A DNA stretch of 64,000 nucleotides from Actinoplanes octamycinicus. Its GTDB lineage: Bacteria; Actinomycetota; Actinomycetes; Mycobacteriales; Micromonosporaceae. The stretch lies in the NCBI RefSeq assembly GCF_014205225.1, contig NZ_JACHNB010000001.1, forward strand, positions 1,860,001 to 1,924,000. Reading direction: 5' to 3'. Of the stretch, positions 10,554 through 20,775 are shown piece after piece. The notes below the pieces were generated by a model. That model was not told the DNA's origin and did no database searches. It worked only from the letters and a program-made list of their open reading frames with translations. A program made the translations under genes and the position numbers. The first letter of the stretch is position 1. Each line of letters begins with the position of its first letter.

Positions 10554-11753
10554 CTGAGCTCGAAGGACTGGCTCGAGAAGGACTTCTACGCCGTTCTCGG
10601 CGTGAACAAGTCCGCCTCAACCGACGAGATCAAGAAGGCGTACCGGAAACTCGCCCGCGACCTGCACCCGGACCGCAATCCGGACAACAAGGAGGCGGAG
10701 GAGAAGTTCAAGGCCGCGTCCGAGGCCTATGACGTGCTGGCCGACGACAAGAAGCGCAAAGAGTACGACGAGATGCGCTCCCTGTTCGGCTCCGGCGCGT
10801 TCCGCCGTGGCGCGGGCCGTCCCGGTGGCGGCGCCCAGTTCGACCCGTCCGACCTGTTCGGTGGTTTCACCGGGGCGGGCGCGGCGGGTGGCGGGGCGGA
10901 CCGCCGGTTCGGCGGCACCGGCTTCTCCGACATCTTCAGCTCGATCTTCTCGGGTGGCGGCGGCGCCGGCACCCCCGCCGGGCGGCGCGGCCCGCAGCGC
11001 GGCCGGGACGTGGAGACCGAGGTGACGCTGGACTTCGCGCAGGCCGTGCGGGGCACCACGCTGCCGCTGACGTTGCGCACCCCGGGCGCCTGCGACACCT
11101 GCCACGGCTCCGGGGCCAAGCCCGGCACCACCCCGCGTTCCTGCGCGAAATGTCACGGCACCGGCCTGGTCTCCAGCAACCAGGGTTCGTTCAGCTTCTC
11201 CGAGCCGTGCCGGGACTGTCAGGGCTCGGGCAGCATCGTCGACGAGAAGTGCCCGGAGTGCCGGGGCACCGGCGGGGTCACCAAGACCCGGACGATCAAC
11301 GTGCGCTTCCCGGCCGGCGTCGCCGACGGGCAGCGGATCCGGCTCAGCGGCCGGGGCGAGCCGGGCGACCGCGGTGGTCCGGCCGGCGACCTGTACGTGC
11401 AGGTCAAGGTGCGTCCGGACGAGCTGTTCGGGCGCAGCGGGGACGACCTCACGCTGACCGTCCCGATCAGTGTGGCGGAGGCCGTGCTCGGTACCGACCT
11501 GCGGGTGCCGACCCTGGACAGCCCGGTCACGCTGCGGGTGCCGGCCGGCACGCCGAGCGGCCGCAAGCTGCGCGCCCGGGGCAAGGGCGTGGTCCGCAAG
11601 GAGGGCCAGGCCGGCGATCTGATCGTCACGGTCGACGTGCAGATCCCGTCCGGCGTGACCGGCGAGGCTCGGGACGCGCTGGAGAAATTCGCGAAACTCA
11701 CCCCGCCCGCGGGGCGGGAGCGGCTTGAGGCGCGCGTGCGCAAGGCCGGCTAG
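10554..11753 (+). CDS. dnaJ: chaperone protein DnaJ (type I Hsp40)
   Basis: Stimulates DnaK ATPase and delivers substrates. 399 aa if started at CTG 10554. Seen: J domain at about 7-70 with the HPD motif (LHPDRNP), a long Gly/Phe-rich segment at about 75-145, four zinc-finger repeats ([32 protein letters not shown]), and C-terminal substrate-binding domains. Start choice: the GTG at 10545 lies inside the Shine-Dalgarno GGAGGTG (10541-10547) and so cannot be well initiated. The in-frame CTG 10554 is correctly spaced, and no ATG/GTG/TTG follows before the J domain. Confidence 0.95.
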   Translation: MSSKDWLEKDFYAVLGVNKSASTDEIKKAYRKLARDLHPDRNPDNKEAEEKFKAASEAYDVLADDKKRKEYDEMRSLFGSGAFRRGAGRPGGGAQFDPSDLFGGFTGAGAAGGGADRRFGGTGFSDIFSSIFSGGGGAGTPAGRRGPQRGRDVETEVTLDFAQAVRGTTLPLTLRTPGACDTCHGSGAKPGTTPRSCAKCHGTGLVSSNQGSFSFSEPCRDCQGSGSIVDEKCPECRGTGGVTKTRTINVRFPAGVADGQRIRLSGRGEPGDRGGPAGDLYVQVKVRPDELFGRSGDDLTLTVPISVAEAVLGTDLRVPTLDSPVTLRVPAGTPSGRKLRARGKGVVRKEGQAGDLIVTVDVQIPSGVTGEARDALEKFAKLTPPAGRERLEARVRKAG

Positions 11754-11773
11754 GGAGCCTTCGGAGGTGGCAC

Positions 11774-12217
11774 ATGTATGAGGAGATCCACATCTCGGTC
11801 GAGCAGGCCTCCGACGCGAAGGTCCTGATCATCTCGGTGGCCGCCCGGCTGGCCGGGATGCACCCGCAGACCCTGCGCCAGTACGACCGGCTCGGCCTGG
11901 TGCAGCCCGGTCGTGCCGGTGGCGGCGGCCGGCGGTACAGCGAACGGGACGTGGCGCTGCTCCGCGAGGTGCAGCGGCTGAGCCAGGAGGACGGCGTCAA
12001 CCTGGCCGGCATCAAACGGATCATCGGCCTCGAGCAGATGGCCGGTGACCTGCAGCAGCGGGTCGCCGAGCTGGAGCAGCAGCTGGCCGACGCGTACGCG
12101 CGGATCGCCCAGCTGGAGGCGATGAACCCGTACGCCGGACGGGGTGACCTGGTCCGCCAGGAGAACCACTCCACGGCGCTGGTGGTGTGGCGCCCGCGCC
12201 GATCCCCGGACAGATAG
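11774..12217 (+). CDS. hspR: heat-shock repressor HspR (MerR family)
   Basis: DNA-binding repressor of HAIR-controlled genes. 147 aa; ATG with GGAGG about 8 bases upstream. Seen: the MerR-type winged helix (SVAARLAGMHPQTLRQYDRLGLVQPGR, RRYSERDVALLREVQ), the HspR-typical LSQEDGVNLAGIKRII, a coiled-coil at about 92-118 (LQQRVAELEQQLADAYARIAQLE), and a short basic tail. It lies 20 bases after dnaJ, is the last gene of the operon, and is followed immediately by a terminator. Its likely targets in this window are the HAIRs upstream of dnaK and clpB. Confidence 0.97.
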   Translation: MYEEIHISVEQASDAKVLIISVAARLAGMHPQTLRQYDRLGLVQPGRAGGGGRRYSERDVALLREVQRLSQEDGVNLAGIKRIIGLEQMAGDLQQRVAELEQQLADAYARIAQLEAMNPYAGRGDLVRQENHSTALVVWRPRRSPDR

Positions 12218-12218
12218 C

Positions 12219-12246
12219 GACGGCGGCCCCGATGAGGGCCGCCGTC
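12219..12246 (+). terminator. terminator of the dnaK operon
   Basis: 11-bp perfect stem GACGGCGGCCC with a 6-base loop, starting two bases after the hspR stop. Confidence 0.85.
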
Positions 12247-12268
12247 ACTACTTGTAGTTACCTGCCGA

Positions 12269-12733
12269 TTACCGCCGGTTGAAAAGGCCGAGCCGGCGCG
12301 GGTTGCGCACCAGGCCGCCCTCCATCCAGTCGTGGTGGTCGAACAGCTCCGGCCGGGTCATCAGGACCCGGGTGTTGTGCGCCCAGATCTGCATCGGCTC
12401 GTCGCCGACCTCCTCGGCGCGCTCCACCCACTTCTTGAGCCGCCGCTTGCGCTGGTTCGTCGCGTTCTGCCGGACACCGTCCGCCGCGTAGATGTACATG
12501 CAGTGCTGTGCGAACCGCCTGGCCGGGCACTGCCGGTCCATGGCCAGCTCGAACAGCGTCGGGCCGAGCACGTCACCGGAGATCAGCAAATCCCAGTCCC
12601 GTGGCATCGTGCTCAGCGGTACCGACTCGGGGTGGTAGGCCCACGCCTCGATCTCACCCGGCCGGGGATCGACGGGGTTCTGGAACCCCAGGAAAGTCGC
12701 CTCACGCACGCTCAACGCCGCCGCCTCATTCAT
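12269..12733 (-). CDS. conserved-looking protein of unknown function
   Basis: 154 aa from ATG 12733 (product begins MNEAAALSVREATFLGFQNP). A TTG at 12787 would add 18 residues but looks weaker. No family recognised. The sequence is well structured: Trp/Tyr/His-rich (DWDLLISGDVLGPTLFELAMD, QHCMYIYAADGVRQNATNQRKRRLKKWVERAEE, HHDWMEGGLVRNPRRLGLF), with no signal peptide or membrane helix. The regular Arg/Lys-rich helix could bind nucleic acid, but that is a guess. It converges on the dnaK-operon terminator. The upstream 168 bases (12734-12901) hold only non-coding, AT-richer sequence, presumably its promoter. Confidence 0.72.
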   Translation of the reverse strand: MNEAAALSVREATFLGFQNPVDPRPGEIEAWAYHPESVPLSTMPRDWDLLISGDVLGPTLFELAMDRQCPARRFAQHCMYIYAADGVRQNATNQRKRRLKKWVERAEEVGDEPMQIWAHNTRVLMTRPELFDHHDWMEGGLVRNPRRLGLFNRR

Positions 12734-12901
12734 CCGTCCGAGCGCGATCCGGGTCACACCGTGCGTCGCGCGTGTCGGACGTCCCAATACACAGAGTTGT
12801 CGCGGCGCAACGGTAGCGCGATCAACCAGTGAACGGAAGTGTCAAGAGTTCACATTCAGATACTGGACAGTAACTTTTTGCGGGCAGCGCTGTTGTCCGG
12901 G

Positions 12902-14110
12902 TCACTCGGCGCTGGGCAGGGGTTTCTGTGTCGTACGTCGCGCCGCCATCCGGCGCCGGACCAGGTTCTTGAACCAGGCGTAGTCCGGGAGACGGGCCAG
13001 CATCGGCCCGGAGACGACGGTGATCAACACGTACGCGGTGGCGAGCGGGGCGAGCTTCGGCTCCACCCCGGAGGCCACCGCGAGCCCGGCGATCACGACC
13101 GAGAACTCGCCGCGCGGGGTGAGCGCCAGCCCGGCCCGCAACCGGCCGGGCAGCGCGATCCAGGCCCGCCGGGCGGCGAGGTATCCGGTGGCCACCTTGG
13201 TCAGCATGGTCAGTACCGCCAGGCCGAGCGCCGGCAGCAGCACCGGCGGCATGTCGGCCGGGTCGGTGGAGAGCCCGAAGAAGACGAAGAACACCGCCGC
13301 GAACAGGTCCCGCAGCGGCGACAGCATCTCGGTGGCGTGGTGCGCGACCGGCCCGGACAGCGCGATGCCGACCAGGAACGCGCCGACCGCCTCGGAGACC
13401 TTCAGCTCGGCGGCCACCCCGGCCACGAACAGGGTCAGCCCGAGGACGCTGAGCAGCAGCGCCTCCGGATCCTTCACCGACATGAACCGGCTGATCGTGC
13501 CGCCGTAGCGGATCGCCACCACCAGCACCGCGATCACCGTGACCACCGCGACGCCGAGCGTGCTCAGCCCGCCCAGCAGGCCCACGCCGGCCAGCACCGC
13601 GGTCACGATCGGCAGGTAGAACGCCATCGCCAGGTCCTCGATGACCAGCACCGACAGGATCACCGGGGTCTCCCGGTTACCGAGCCGGCCCAGGTCGCCG
13701 AGCACCTTGGCGATCACCCCGGAGGAGGACACCCAGGTGATCCCGGCGAGCACCAGTGCCGCCTTCAGATCCCAGCCGAGCAGCACCGCGAACAGGGCGC
13801 CGGGCAGCGCGTTGAGCAGCATGTCGAGCACGCCGGCCGGCGCCGCCGAGCGCAGGTTGCCGACCAGCTCGTCGGCCGAGTACTCCAGACCGAGCATGAC
13901 CAGGAGCAGGATCACCCCGATCTGGGCGCCGATCGCGATGAACTCCTCGCTGGCCGACAGCGGGATCAGGCCACCGTGCCCGAAGAACAGCCCGGCCAGC
14001 AGGTAGAGCGGGATCGGGGAGAGCCCGAAACGGCGTCCCATCCGGCCGAGCATGCCGAGGCCGAACAGCAGCGCCCCGATCTCGATGAGCAGGACCGTGG
14101 AGGCATGCAC
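12902..14110 (-). CDS. cation/proton antiporter membrane subunit (CPA2, KhtU/KefB-like)
   Basis: 402-aa integral membrane protein with about 12-13 hydrophobic segments. It has CPA2 family features such as the sequence around GIALSGPVAHHATEMLSPLRDLFAAVFFVFFGLSTDP and LTPRGEFSVVIAGLA. It exchanges K+ or Na+ for H+ across the cytoplasmic membrane. It lacks a fused RCK domain; the separate regulatory subunit is encoded just upstream with a 6-base gap, the arrangement of KhtT-KhtU systems. Substrate ion cannot be read from sequence. Confidence 0.88.
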   Translation of the reverse strand: MHASTVLLIEIGALLFGLGMLGRMGRRFGLSPIPLYLLAGLFFGHGGLIPLSASEEFIAIGAQIGVILLLVMLGLEYSADELVGNLRSAAPAGVLDMLLNALPGALFAVLLGWDLKAALVLAGITWVSSSGVIAKVLGDLGRLGNRETPVILSVLVIEDLAMAFYLPIVTAVLAGVGLLGGLSTLGVAVVTVIAVLVVAIRYGGTISRFMSVKDPEALLLSVLGLTLFVAGVAAELKVSEAVGAFLVGIALSGPVAHHATEMLSPLRDLFAAVFFVFFGLSTDPADMPPVLLPALGLAVLTMLTKVATGYLAARRAWIALPGRLRAGLALTPRGEFSVVIAGLAVASGVEPKLAPLATAYVLITVVSGPMLARLPDYAWFKNLVRRRMAARRTTQKPLPSAE

Positions 14111-14116
14111 GACAAC

Positions 14117-14623
14117 TCAGCCGTCGGTGTCGCCGGCCAGGATGGCGGTCACGCCGTCCAGCCCGTCGCGGGTGCCGACCGCGACGACCACGTCGTTCGC
14201 CTCGAACAGGAAGGTCGGGCCGGGGGACGGGATGACTTCGCGGTCGCGCAGCACCGCCACGATCGACGCGCTGGTGCGGGTGCGGGCCCGGGTGTCGCCG
14301 AGCCGCCGGCCGACGAACGGCGAGCCGGCCGGCAGCGCGATCTGCTCGGTCAGCAGGCCGGCCGCCTGCTGGCGCAGCCCGGCCAGCTGGCCCAGCATCA
14401 GCGACGCGCCGAGCACGTCGGCCAGGGCCTCCGCCTCGTCGTCGGTCAGCGGGATCGAGGCGAGGCAGGAATCCGGGTCGTCCACGTCGTAGAGGACCAG
14501 GTCGCGACGACCGCTGCGGTGCGAGACCACCCCGACGGTCCGCCCGGAGGTCGTGACCAGGTCGTGTCGGACGCCGATTCCCGGCAGCGGAGTCTGTTCC
14601 ACCCGTACGCGCACGATCTCCAC
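14117..14623 (-). CDS. TrkA-C domain regulatory subunit of the cation/proton antiporter (KhtT-like)
   Basis: 168 aa from GTG 14623; GTG 14614 is an alternative. The N-terminal half (VRVEQTPLPGIGVRHDLVTTSGRTVGVVSHRSGRRDL) is the region typically found in KhtT-like subunits. The C-terminal half, about residues 85-165, is a TrkA-C/RCK-C domain (ALPAGSPFVGRRLGDTRARTRTSASIVAVLRD, FEANDVVVAVGTRDG). Known role: gates the membrane subunit in response to a ligand such as a cyclic dinucleotide or pH. It is first in a two-gene operon with the antiporter. Confidence 0.87.
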   Translation of the reverse strand: MEIVRVRVEQTPLPGIGVRHDLVTTSGRTVGVVSHRSGRRDLVLYDVDDPDSCLASIPLTDDEAEALADVLGASLMLGQLAGLRQQAAGLLTEQIALPAGSPFVGRRLGDTRARTRTSASIVAVLRDREVIPSPGPTFLFEANDVVVAVGTRDGLDGVTAILAGDTDG

Positions 14624-14658
14624 GTTAGCCCGGCGGGCGTGACTTTCGTCGCAGTCGG

Positions 14659-15861
14659 TCAGTCCCGGTCGGCGTTCATCTCGGCGAGCGGCGCGGCCGC
14701 CGGGACCGCCGGTGGCTTGGCCACCAGCAGGAGGATCAGGCCGAGGACGGCCAGGACCAGATTCATTCCGTACGCCAGGCGGTAGCCGTGCTCCTGCGCG
14801 ATGCCGAAGAGCGGGGCCGCCAGGATGTTCCCGAGCGGGAAGGTGTTGGTGAACATCGTGGTCACCCGGCCCGGGTGCGCCGGCATCATCTCCTGGACGT
14901 AGGAGATGCCCATCCCCGAGGTGGCCGCGATGAACAGCGCGTTCAGCACCTGGCCGGCGGCCAGCATCCCGATCGACTGGGCGGTCGCCGCCACCACCTG
15001 GTAGGCCACCGCGCACACCGTGCCGGCCAGGATCAGCCGGCGCAGCGGGATCCGGGTGCTGAGCGCGCCGAAGCCGAGCATCAGCGGGATCTCCAGGGCC
15101 GCGCACAGCCCGAGGATCAGGCCCGCGTCACCCACCGAGCCGTGCAGGTCGGTGCTGACGAACAGGGACATCGCCTGCACGCCGAGCACCATCGTGGTGG
15201 TGAGCAGGACGAAGCCGCCGATGATCGGGTAGATGGCGCGGGGCGGCCGGACCCGGACGCCGTCCTCCGCCGGTGCGCTCGCCGGCGCCTCGATCTCGGG
15301 CAGCCAGCGCACGGCGATCAGAGCGGCGACCAGGTAGAGGACCGCGGCGGTGCCGTAGACGTACCGGAAATCGGTTTTGTCCAGAAGAATCGCGGCCAGC
15401 GGCGGACCGCCGACCCAGGCGATCGAGAAGACCGTGCGCAGCGCGCTGATCCCCATCGCGGCGCGGCCCGGGTCGTCGCTGGCCAGCACCTGGCGGGCAT
15501 AGGCGAAGGACTGCGGGTAGAACGAGCCGGCGAAGGCCGTCGCGGTGACGGTCAGCGCCAGCAGCACCCAGTAGTCCCGGATCATCGAGGTGAGCCCGCT
15601 GCCGGCCGCGCCGGCCAGGGCGGCGGCGATGAGCAACATGCGCCGGATCGGGCGGCGGTCCGAGATCCGGCCGATCACCTGCGACATCGCCACCCCGGAG
15701 AGCGAGGCGACGATCAGGAACACGGAGACCTGGAACGGGTTCGCGTGCACCGCGGTGCTGAGGAACAACCCCAGGAACGGGCCGACCACCGCGGTTGCCA
15801 CCCCGGAGGCGAGAAAGATGAAGCCGAGCGGGAGCAGCCGCCGCGACAGGAGGCGCGTCAC
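14659..15861 (-). CDS. MFS transporter, sugar-efflux (SET) type
   Basis: 400 aa with 12 predicted membrane helices. GTG 15861 or TTG 15864 could start it; the first three residues differ only trivially. The helix 2-3 loop RISDRRPIRRMLL is the MFS signature. The N-terminal half (GPFLGLFLSTAVHANPFQVSVFLIVASLSGVAMSQ) and the SFYPQSFAYARQVL and GGPPLAAILL segments resemble SetA/SotB-type efflux carriers of sugars or sugar analogues. A charged loop of about 20 residues separates the two halves. It is divergent from clpB and stands alone. Substrate unknown. Confidence 0.85.
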   Translation of the reverse strand: MTRLLSRRLLPLGFIFLASGVATAVVGPFLGLFLSTAVHANPFQVSVFLIVASLSGVAMSQVIGRISDRRPIRRMLLIAAALAGAAGSGLTSMIRDYWVLLALTVTATAFAGSFYPQSFAYARQVLASDDPGRAAMGISALRTVFSIAWVGGPPLAAILLDKTDFRYVYGTAAVLYLVAALIAVRWLPEIEAPASAPAEDGVRVRPPRAIYPIIGGFVLLTTTMVLGVQAMSLFVSTDLHGSVGDAGLILGLCAALEIPLMLGFGALSTRIPLRRLILAGTVCAVAYQVVAATAQSIGMLAAGQVLNALFIAATSGMGISYVQEMMPAHPGRVTTMFTNTFPLGNILAAPLFGIAQEHGYRLAYGMNLVLAVLGLILLLVAKPPAVPAAAPLAEMNADRD

Positions 15862-15940
15862 CAACCCAACCTACGGCTGATCAGGGGAGAGCGCTTTCGC
15901 AGGTGGTGACCATCACGCGGGGTTGCCACCGGCGAGTTAA

Positions 15941-15963
15941 AGTTGAGTGGATTAGGCTCAACT
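15941..15963 (+). promoter_or_regulatory. HAIR operator upstream of clpB
   Basis: AGTTGAG at 15941-15947, nine bases, CTCAACT at 15957-15963: a perfect 7-bp inverted repeat in the HAIR pattern, 43 bases before the clpB ATG. Its spacer is one position off the dnaK HAIR if TTGAGT-N7-GCTCAA is aligned. This predicts HspR control of clpB. Confidence 0.88.
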
Positions 15964-16005
15964 CTCGTGGGGTTACACCCGGTGGGAAGTCGATCAGGGG
16001 AGCTC

Positions 16006-18591
<2,586 letters not shown>

Positions 18592-18600
18592 GACAAGGGA

Positions 18601-18626
18601 AAAGGGGCCCCGTCCGGGGCCCCTTT
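18601..18626 (+). terminator. clpB terminator
   Basis: Perfect 11-bp stem AAAGGGGCCCC with a 4-base loop, ending in TTTCTC; ten bases after the clpB stop. Confidence 0.9.
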
Positions 18627-18629
18627 CTC

Positions 18630-18671
18630 ATGCGGCGGTCTCGCGGTCGTCCTATGCGGCGGTCTCGCGGT
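18630..18671. repeat. 18-bp direct repeat
   Basis: ATGCGGCGGTCTCGCGGT occurs at 18630 and again at 18654. The second copy covers the last codons of the small leftward ORF, so it looks like a recent duplication at its 3' end. Confidence 0.85.
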
Positions 18672-18837
18672 GCCGGTAGGCGTGGGTCATCAGGACGTCC
18701 GTGATGGCGTGCTCGCCCTCAGCGGACCAGATCCTGATCCCGTCCCGATGGAGTTGATAGCGGACGTCCTTGAAACGGGTCCGGGTGTCGTCATGGTGAA
18801 CGACGGTCAGGGTGTCGGCGTGCGGCATGGGACTCAC
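18652..18837 (-). CDS. small protein of unknown function (61 aa)
   Basis: Product begins MSPMPHADTLTVVHHDDTRTRF and reads as a compact alpha/beta peptide (KDVRYQLHRDGIRIWSAEGEHAITDVLMTHAYRHRETAA). GTG 18837 has an AAGGA three bases upstream; ATG 18828 is the alternative, better spaced at 12 bases. No family recognised. Codon use fits the window. It stands alone between the clpB terminator and a 340-base gap. Probably real, but short enough for doubt. Confidence 0.5.
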   Translation of the reverse strand: MSPMPHADTLTVVHHDDTRTRFKDVRYQLHRDGIRIWSAEGEHAITDVLMTHAYRHRETAA

Positions 18838-19177
18838 CGGTCCTTGTCAGGTCTGGGGCGGCCGCGGTGTGGTCACGCGGCCGGCGCAATCGGGAAGGTG
18901 CCCGGCAGCGGTCTGCCTCGGCCCCGGCGATGGGTGAGCGGGGCGGGCGACTCGTGCGGGCAGCGGGCGTCGCTGGAGGTCTCAGGTGCCTGCCGGACGC
19001 CACGCCCTCGAAGTTTAGGTGCTGGCGTCCAGCGTTGCCGCCCCTCGAACGAGCGACCCGGTCAGCAGGCATAAGCGTCATCGTCGCCCGATGCTGTCAC
19101 AGCGTCGCGGAGCGTGTACGCCGGTCGCGGGACCTGGCCTCCGGCCGATACCGTGAACGGATCTAGAGGAGGACTCT
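18838..19177. other. intergenic, no gene seen
   Basis: 340 bases between divergent small and large genes. Frames that stay open on either strand are Arg/Pro-rich and lack ribosome-binding sites. The last 15 bases hold GAGGAGGA, the ribosome-binding site for the next gene. No promoter could be assigned with confidence. Confidence 0.5.
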
Positions 19178-20632
19178 GTGACCGTTCCCACGTACCCGTC
19201 GCCGTACCTCGGGGCGCCGCCGCCACCCCGGCGACCGGCCACCGTGACGATCTCATCCGTGCTGCTCTTCGTGATCGCGGCGGCTCAGGTGGGTTACGCG
19301 ATTCTCACCTTCTCCGCCCTCAACGGCGCTGGTGACGTCTACGCGCAGGAGTACAGCGGCACCGAGTTCGAGGACTTCGGGCCGGGCATCACCTCACTGT
19401 CGGTGATGACCATCGTGATCTACCTGATCATCGCGGTCGGCCTGGCCCTGCTCGGCATCTTCAACCTGCGCGGCAAGCAGCCGTCCCGGGTGATCACCTG
19501 GATCGTGGCCGGCCTGCTGATGTGCTGCGCCGTGGTGGTGCCGTACACCGCGATCGTATTGGTCACCCAGTTCGCCACGGTGGCCAGCGAGAGCTCCACC
19601 GGGCTGGACCGGCTGCCCAGCCAGCGGGAGCTGGACGCGCGGCTCGCCGACGTGGTGCCGGACTGGTTCGAGTCGGTCGGGGTGCTGTTCACGCTGTTCA
19701 CGCTCGGGGCGCTGATCGCGGTGATCATCCTGCTGGCGGTGCCGCCGTCGAACCGGTTCTTCAAGCGGCCGGTGGCCGGGTGGGGGCCGTATCCGGCGGG
19801 GTACGGGCCGTCGTATCCCGGTGGGTACGGGCAGCCGGGTGGGGGGCAGCCGGGGTTCGGGCAGCCGGGGCAGCCGGTGCCGGGGTTGCCGCCCTATCCG
19901 GGGCAGACTTCCGGGGAGGCGCCCGGTTATCCCGGTCAGACGTCGGGTGGGGCGCCCGGTTATCCCGGTCAGACGCCGGGATATCCCGGGGGCGGATCTT
20001 CGCCCTATCCGGGGCAGCCGGCCGCCTATCCGGGACAGCCCGGTGCGGGTTATCCGGGGCAGCCCGGTGCCGGGTACCCGGGGCAGCCCGGTGCGGCATA
20101 CCCGGGGCAGCCCGGTTATCCGGGGGCGTACCCGCAGCCGGGGACACCTTCGCCGTGGCAGCCGGCTCCGGGTCACTCGCCGACGCCTGCCGAGCTGGGG
20201 CCGCCCAGCGATCCGTGGCAGGTGCCGCCCGCGCCCGAGGCCGCTCCGCCCACCTCGGGAATCCCGGGGACCGCTCCGGAGGCGCCCCGGCCGGCTGCGG
20301 AAGCGCCCGCGGCCGATCCCGCGCCGCAGGCCGCCCCGGGGCCGGCCCAGCCCTTCGCCCAGCCGGAGCAGGACCGGCCCGTTGCCCAGCCGGCGCCGGC
20401 CCAGCCCTTCGCCCAGCCGGCGCAGCCCCAGCCTTTCGCTCAGCCGGAGCCGGACCGGCCTTTTGCTCAGCCGGCGCAGGACCGGCCCGCCCAATCGGAG
20501 CGGGATCAGCCCGTGGCCCAGCCGGAGCAGGAGCGGCCTGCCGTCCAGCCGGAGCACGGCTCGCCCTCGCCTCACCACGAGCAGGCGCCGCCGCCCGCTG
20601 AGGAGCGCCGCCCGCCGCAGGATCCGGCCTGA
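19178..20632 (+). CDS. four-helix membrane protein with long Pro/Gly/Gln repeat tail
   Basis: 484 aa, GTG start with GAGGAGGA nine bases upstream. Residues 1-20 are Pro-rich, and about 22-190 contain four membrane helices with a small outside loop. From about 205 on the sequence is repetitive: PGYPGQ-type units to about 325, then Ala/Pro/Gln units (AQPFAQPEQDRP and variants). Unknown function. It is built like the next gene (same N-terminal phrase PPPPRRPATVTISSVLLF versus PPHTGARPPAVTTASALLW), so the two are probably paralogues. The tail follows the last helix on the probable cytoplasmic side. Confidence 0.75.
   Translation: MTVPTYPSPYLGAPPPPRRPATVTISSVLLFVIAAAQVGYAILTFSALNGAGDVYAQEYSGTEFEDFGPGITSLSVMTIVIYLIIAVGLALLGIFNLRGKQPSRVITWIVAGLLMCCAVVVPYTAIVLVTQFATVASESSTGLDRLPSQRELDARLADVVPDWFESVGVLFTLFTLGALIAVIILLAVPPSNRFFKRPVAGWGPYPAGYGPSYPGGYGQPGGGQPGFGQPGQPVPGLPPYPGQTSGEAPGYPGQTSGGAPGYPGQTPGYPGGGSSPYPGQPAAYPGQPGAGYPGQPGAGYPGQPGAAYPGQPGYPGAYPQPGTPSPWQPAPGHSPTPAELGPPSDPWQVPPAPEAAPPTSGIPGTAPEAPRPAAEAPAADPAPQAAPGPAQPFAQPEQDRPVAQPAPAQPFAQPAQPQPFAQPEPDRPFAQPAQDRPAQSERDQPVAQPEQERPAVQPEHGSPSPHHEQAPPPAEERRPPQDPA
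19795..20145 (+). repeat. coding repeat encoding PGYPGQ-like units
   Basis: Degenerate tandem units of 18-27 bases around TATCCGGGGCAGCCCGGT inside the four-helix protein. The densest and most uniform copies are at about 20025-20120. Confidence 0.8.
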
Positions 20633-20653
20633 CCCATCCCGCACCCTGATCGC

Positions 20654-20689
20654 CGAACCGGCCCGTCTGTCCACAGGCGGGCCGGTTCG
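20654..20689 (+). terminator. terminator after the first repeat-tail gene
   Basis: 12-bp perfect stem CGAACCGGCCCG with a 12-base loop, followed by TTTG; 21 bases after the stop. Confidence 0.8.
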
Positions 20690-20775
20690 TTTGTCCACAG
20701 GCGTGCCGGTCCGCCCACGTCAGGGCCCGCTCACCGGGTAGGTTCGTGCCCAGCCGACCACCGCGGGAGCCATCG

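Noticed and set aside
18791..19081. 96-aa leftward ORF upstream of the repeat-tail gene
   Set aside because: Arg/Pro-rich composition with no start signal; overlaps the better-supported 61-aa gene.
20654..20699. Replication origin suggested by DnaA-like boxes
   Set aside because: Only two boxes, no AT-rich unwinding region and no dnaA, dnaN or rnpA genes.
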